This document shows positions 61,701-64,000 of a stretch of DNA of 64,000 bases, piece by piece. Below the pieces are notes generated by a model. It saw only the letters and a program-made list of their open reading frames with translations, made no database searches and was not told the origin of the DNA. The stretch comes from an uncultured Actinomycetes bacterium (GTDB taxonomy: Bacteria; Actinomycetota; Geothermincolia; Fen-727; JACVIW01). Position numbers and translations under genes: made by a program. How positions within the stretch are numbered: position 1 is the first letter of the stretch; each line of letters opens with the position of its first letter. The stretch covers positions 1-64,000 of the forward strand of contig CAKZLU010000024.1 of the NCBI GenBank assembly GCA_937127245.1. Direction: 5' to 3'.

Positions 61701-63425
61701 TTAATCGATTTCTATCTCCTGAGCGATGTCCCGAAGTTCCCTTCGCAAAACCTTGCCCGCGGCGCTTGCCGGTAGCTGCTCAATTATTTTCAGCACGCGT
61801 ATTTTTTTGTATTTGGCAAGCCTCGAGTTTGTGTACTCGAGCAGTTCGCTCTCGGTTACAGATGCTCCCTGAACAAGTTCGACAAAAGCGATTGGAACAT
61901 CCCCGTAGCGGTCGTCTCTCTTCCCAACTACCGCTGACTGCGCGACTGCCGGATGCTCGTTTATCACCTCCTCAAGGTCGCGCGGGTAAACATTGTAACC
62001 TTTGTAAATCAGCATGTCCTTTTTCCTGTCAACGATATATAGATAGCCGTCCTCATCAAATTTTCCCAGGTCGCCAGATTTCAACCATCCGTCTTTCAGC
62101 ACAAGAGCGGTTTCCTCAGGTTTATTCCAATACCCTTTCATCACCTGCGGACCCTTGATGAGTATCTCACCGACCTCTCCAACGGGTAGTTCTTTCTCGT
62201 CGTTTTCTGGGTCCACGATTTTTATTTCCGTGTCCGGCAGAGGTATTCCGACTGATCCAAGTCGGTAGCCTTCTCTGCTTGGAGGATTGCACGAGCAACC
62301 CATGGTGCATTCGGAAAGGCCGTACGCCTCGCAGACAACTCCTGGTATTCTCTCAAGCAGGTTCTCAAGTAAATACTGCGGGATGGGCGCCGCGCCCGAG
62401 ACGACGAGCCTGATATCCGACATGTCAATCTCTTTGTAAAGCGGATGTTCGACAAGCGGCACGAAAAGCTGAGGCGCGCCGCCGAACGCGGTTGCACGGT
62501 ATTTGTTGATTCCGACAAGGTATTCATACGGGTCGAAGCGGGGATACGCTATGGCCGTAACGCCTCCAAGCACAAGGTGGTTTAGGTAGCCTACCACACC
62601 CATGGCGTGAAACCAGGGAACAACGACGAGTATGACCTCAACCCCAGGTCGGGTTGGATGGTTTTCAGGTTTGTCCCCCTCAAGAAGCCGCCGACCTATC
62701 CTGCCGTTCTCATAGGTTACCTGCCCGCCGCCGAACCAGTAGAAGAACTGACAACAGTTGACCACTACGTTGTAATGCGTGACCATGACTCCCTTTGGGG
62801 TCCCCGTGGTACCACCGGTATACGCAATGTGGGCGATGTCATTCACCGGGTCAATCTCCACCTGAGGGGGATCTGGCTCATGCTGGGCGACAAGTGAGGT
62901 GAAATCGATTGTGCCCTCCGGCGCGGGCATTTTTTGTAGCGCCTTTGCAGGAGCAGATATTGGAGGATAGCAGTCTGCCAGGCTGACAATTATCGCTCTT
63001 TTAACAGGTGTTTCCGGCAAGACGTTTTGCGGGGCTGAAAAGAGCATGTCGAGCCCTATGAATGTCTCGACTCCCGCGTCGTTCAGCTGGAAGTGCAGTT
63101 CTCTTTCGGCAAGGAGCGGGCTCAAAGGAACGAAGACCGCTCCCGCTTTCAGCAATCCATAGTAAGCGATGGCAAACTGAGTGCTGTTTGGCAGATGAAC
63201 TCCTACCCGGTCACCCTTTCTGACTCCGAGCTCATACAAAGCTTTAGCGAATCTGTCAGATAGGTTATCAAGTTCACGGAAGGTTATCTCCATGCCGCCG
63301 AAAATTATCGCGTTTCGATCCGGCCAGTTAAGAGCGGAGGATCTAAGTATTTGTGGAATGGGAATCTTCGGATAGTCAAGGCTCTTGCAAACTCCTTCAG
63401 GCCAGTACTTGTAGTTCTTCTCCAT
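61701..63425 (-). CDS. Long-chain fatty-acid CoA ligase (AMP-forming)
   Basis: This is a 574-residue ANL-superfamily enzyme that activates a fatty or aromatic acid. The P-loop is YTGGTTGTPKGVMVTHYN. The adenine region CEAYGLSECTMGCSCNPPS has an unusual CxC pair. The hinge and C-terminal domain include GWLKSGDLGKFDEDGYLYIVDRKKDM and the catalytic lysine in LPASAAGKVLRRELRD (Lys of AGKVLR). ATG 63425 follows GGAGGAAAA. The N-terminus YWPEGVCKSLDYPKIPI matches the long-chain fatty-acid-CoA ligase group of bacteria and archaea. It heads an apparent operon with a THEP1-like NTPase and a sirtuin. The catalytic lysine is a possible target of that sirtuin, by analogy with acetyl-CoA synthetase. Confidence 0.93.
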   Translation of the reverse strand: MEKNYKYWPEGVCKSLDYPKIPIPQILRSSALNWPDRNAIIFGGMEITFRELDNLSDRFAKALYELGVRKGDRVGVHLPNSTQFAIAYYGLLKAGAVFVPLSPLLAERELHFQLNDAGVETFIGLDMLFSAPQNVLPETPVKRAIIVSLADCYPPISAPAKALQKMPAPEGTIDFTSLVAQHEPDPPQVEIDPVNDIAHIAYTGGTTGTPKGVMVTHYNVVVNCCQFFYWFGGGQVTYENGRIGRRLLEGDKPENHPTRPGVEVILVVVPWFHAMGVVGYLNHLVLGGVTAIAYPRFDPYEYLVGINKYRATAFGGAPQLFVPLVEHPLYKEIDMSDIRLVVSGAAPIPQYLLENLLERIPGVVCEAYGLSECTMGCSCNPPSREGYRLGSVGIPLPDTEIKIVDPENDEKELPVGEVGEILIKGPQVMKGYWNKPEETALVLKDGWLKSGDLGKFDEDGYLYIVDRKKDMLIYKGYNVYPRDLEEVINEHPAVAQSAVVGKRDDRYGDVPIAFVELVQGASVTESELLEYTNSRLAKYKKIRVLKIIEQLPASAAGKVLRRELRDIAQEIEID

Positions 63426-63929
63426 TTTTCCTCCTTCTCTCTTCCCCGTTTGTTTACCGGTTCTTCGATCCTCAGGCGCCAGGTCGCCTAAAATGATTCA
63501 CTCTTAAAGGAAAAAAAGACGCTTGTAGTCAGCACGGAAAATTTCAGTCTAACACTTGAACTGTTTTCGGAAGGCACCCAGACAACTCGAGCATGTTTCC
63601 ATAAACCGTAAGGGAATGAGGTGCGAACCACGCGTTATTGACACTGACTTACTTGCGAGAACACCGCTTGTAGATTTAGAATCGGCGTTGATGAGCTTGA
63701 CTATCAGTACCGCTTTCCCTTCCGCTTCTCACCCGAATTAACCTACAGCAAGAAATGAGACTTTTTAAGGTATTTTATCACGCCGGTCAATTAGTGTTAG
63801 GGGGTACTCCTTTTAGCCTTTTGAAAGAATCATTGTAAAAGAGTGAAAAGGAAGACACGTTTGCTCCAACACTTTCCGCTTTCTTTGGTAAGATTTCCAT
63901 GCGGAAAACAGGTACTTTGCCGGATAGAT
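63426..63929. other. Intergenic region, no gene seen
   Basis: About 500 bases lie upstream of the ligase gene and before a possible gene start at the right edge. No supported gene, RNA or terminator is present. Confidence 0.35.
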
Positions 63930-64000
63930 ATGAAAGAATATCCAGATAACTTGAGTACGCTGATTTCTATTCTGCCGGTGGATTTGAGGGAATACCGGTT
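63930..64000 (+). CDS. Possible start of a gene running off the right edge
   Basis: From ATG 63930 the frame stays open for 23 codons to the window end (MKEYPDNLSTLISILPVDLR). The ribosome binding site is weak and the reading is too short to identify. It could be chance. Confidence 0.25.
   Translation, partial: MKEYPDNLSTLISILPVDLREYR

Overview
The window reads as a chromosomal segment of a free-living bacterium, most likely a deep-branching actinobacterial (Actinomycetota) lineage known mainly from metagenomes. This is an inference. It rests on the many secreted proteins built from a roughly 100-residue WYLAEGST/ERAMYW module, on phasin-like and SCP2-like proteins, on abundant acyl-CoA chemistry, and on low-oxygen enzymes (corrinoid methyltransferase pair, radical SAM activase-like protein, CoA-transferase with an Fe-S oxidoreductase). 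No rRNA gene, CRISPR array, intact transposon or phage block is visible. Two tRNA genes are present: Arg-CCT and Gly-CCC.

Layout. 1-12.2 kb: end of a hotdog thioesterase, an internally duplicated CxxC protein, an amidohydrolase, a large HEAT/SEC-C protein, a nitronate monooxygenase-like flavoprotein, an ADP-ribosylglycohydrolase, a secreted lipase-like hydrolase, a crotonase and a sugar epimerase-like reductase. 12.2-17.2 kb: envelope or glycan genes, namely a PIG-L lipoprotein, a GT4 glycosyltransferase, an SGNH hydrolase and a wecB broken by one in-frame TGA. 17.4-22 kb: a two-component corrinoid methyltransferase (URO-D type enzyme plus B12-binding protein), a small helical protein, tRNA-Arg and an SCP2 protein. 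22-31 kb: three large secreted proteins in a row (papain-like protease, DUF11 protein, subtilase), all ending in copies of the same module. A fourth such protein lies at 40.5 kb.

31-40 kb: ferredoxin, thioredoxin, a radical SAM activase-like enzyme and a DUF89 protein. On the opposite strand is a CoA-transferase A / broken CoA-transferase B / LUD-CCG iron-sulfur fusion operon, followed by an acyl-CoA synthetase. 42-49 kb: a protein made of ten 23-residue repeats, a lipoprotein, two phasin-like proteins, an SCP2-like protein and a large AlkP-fold membrane protein. 49-55.5 kb: two tandem diacylglycerol-kinase-like genes, polX, and a coupled histidine kinase/response regulator pair. 56.8-63.4 kb: an alpha/beta hydrolase, a heavily decayed secreted-protein gene (InlB-type B-repeats and an IPT/TIG domain), a sirtuin, a THEP1-like NTPase and a second acyl-CoA synthetase.

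The enzymes suggest fatty-acid or carboxylate activation and breakdown: two acyl-CoA ligases, crotonase, thioesterase, CoA-transferase, SCP2 proteins, and phasins for storage granules. They sit beside a substantial investment in an exported proteolytic or adhesive surface layer. Three genes are broken. The shared secreted module family and the 23-residue repeat protein are the least explained elements.
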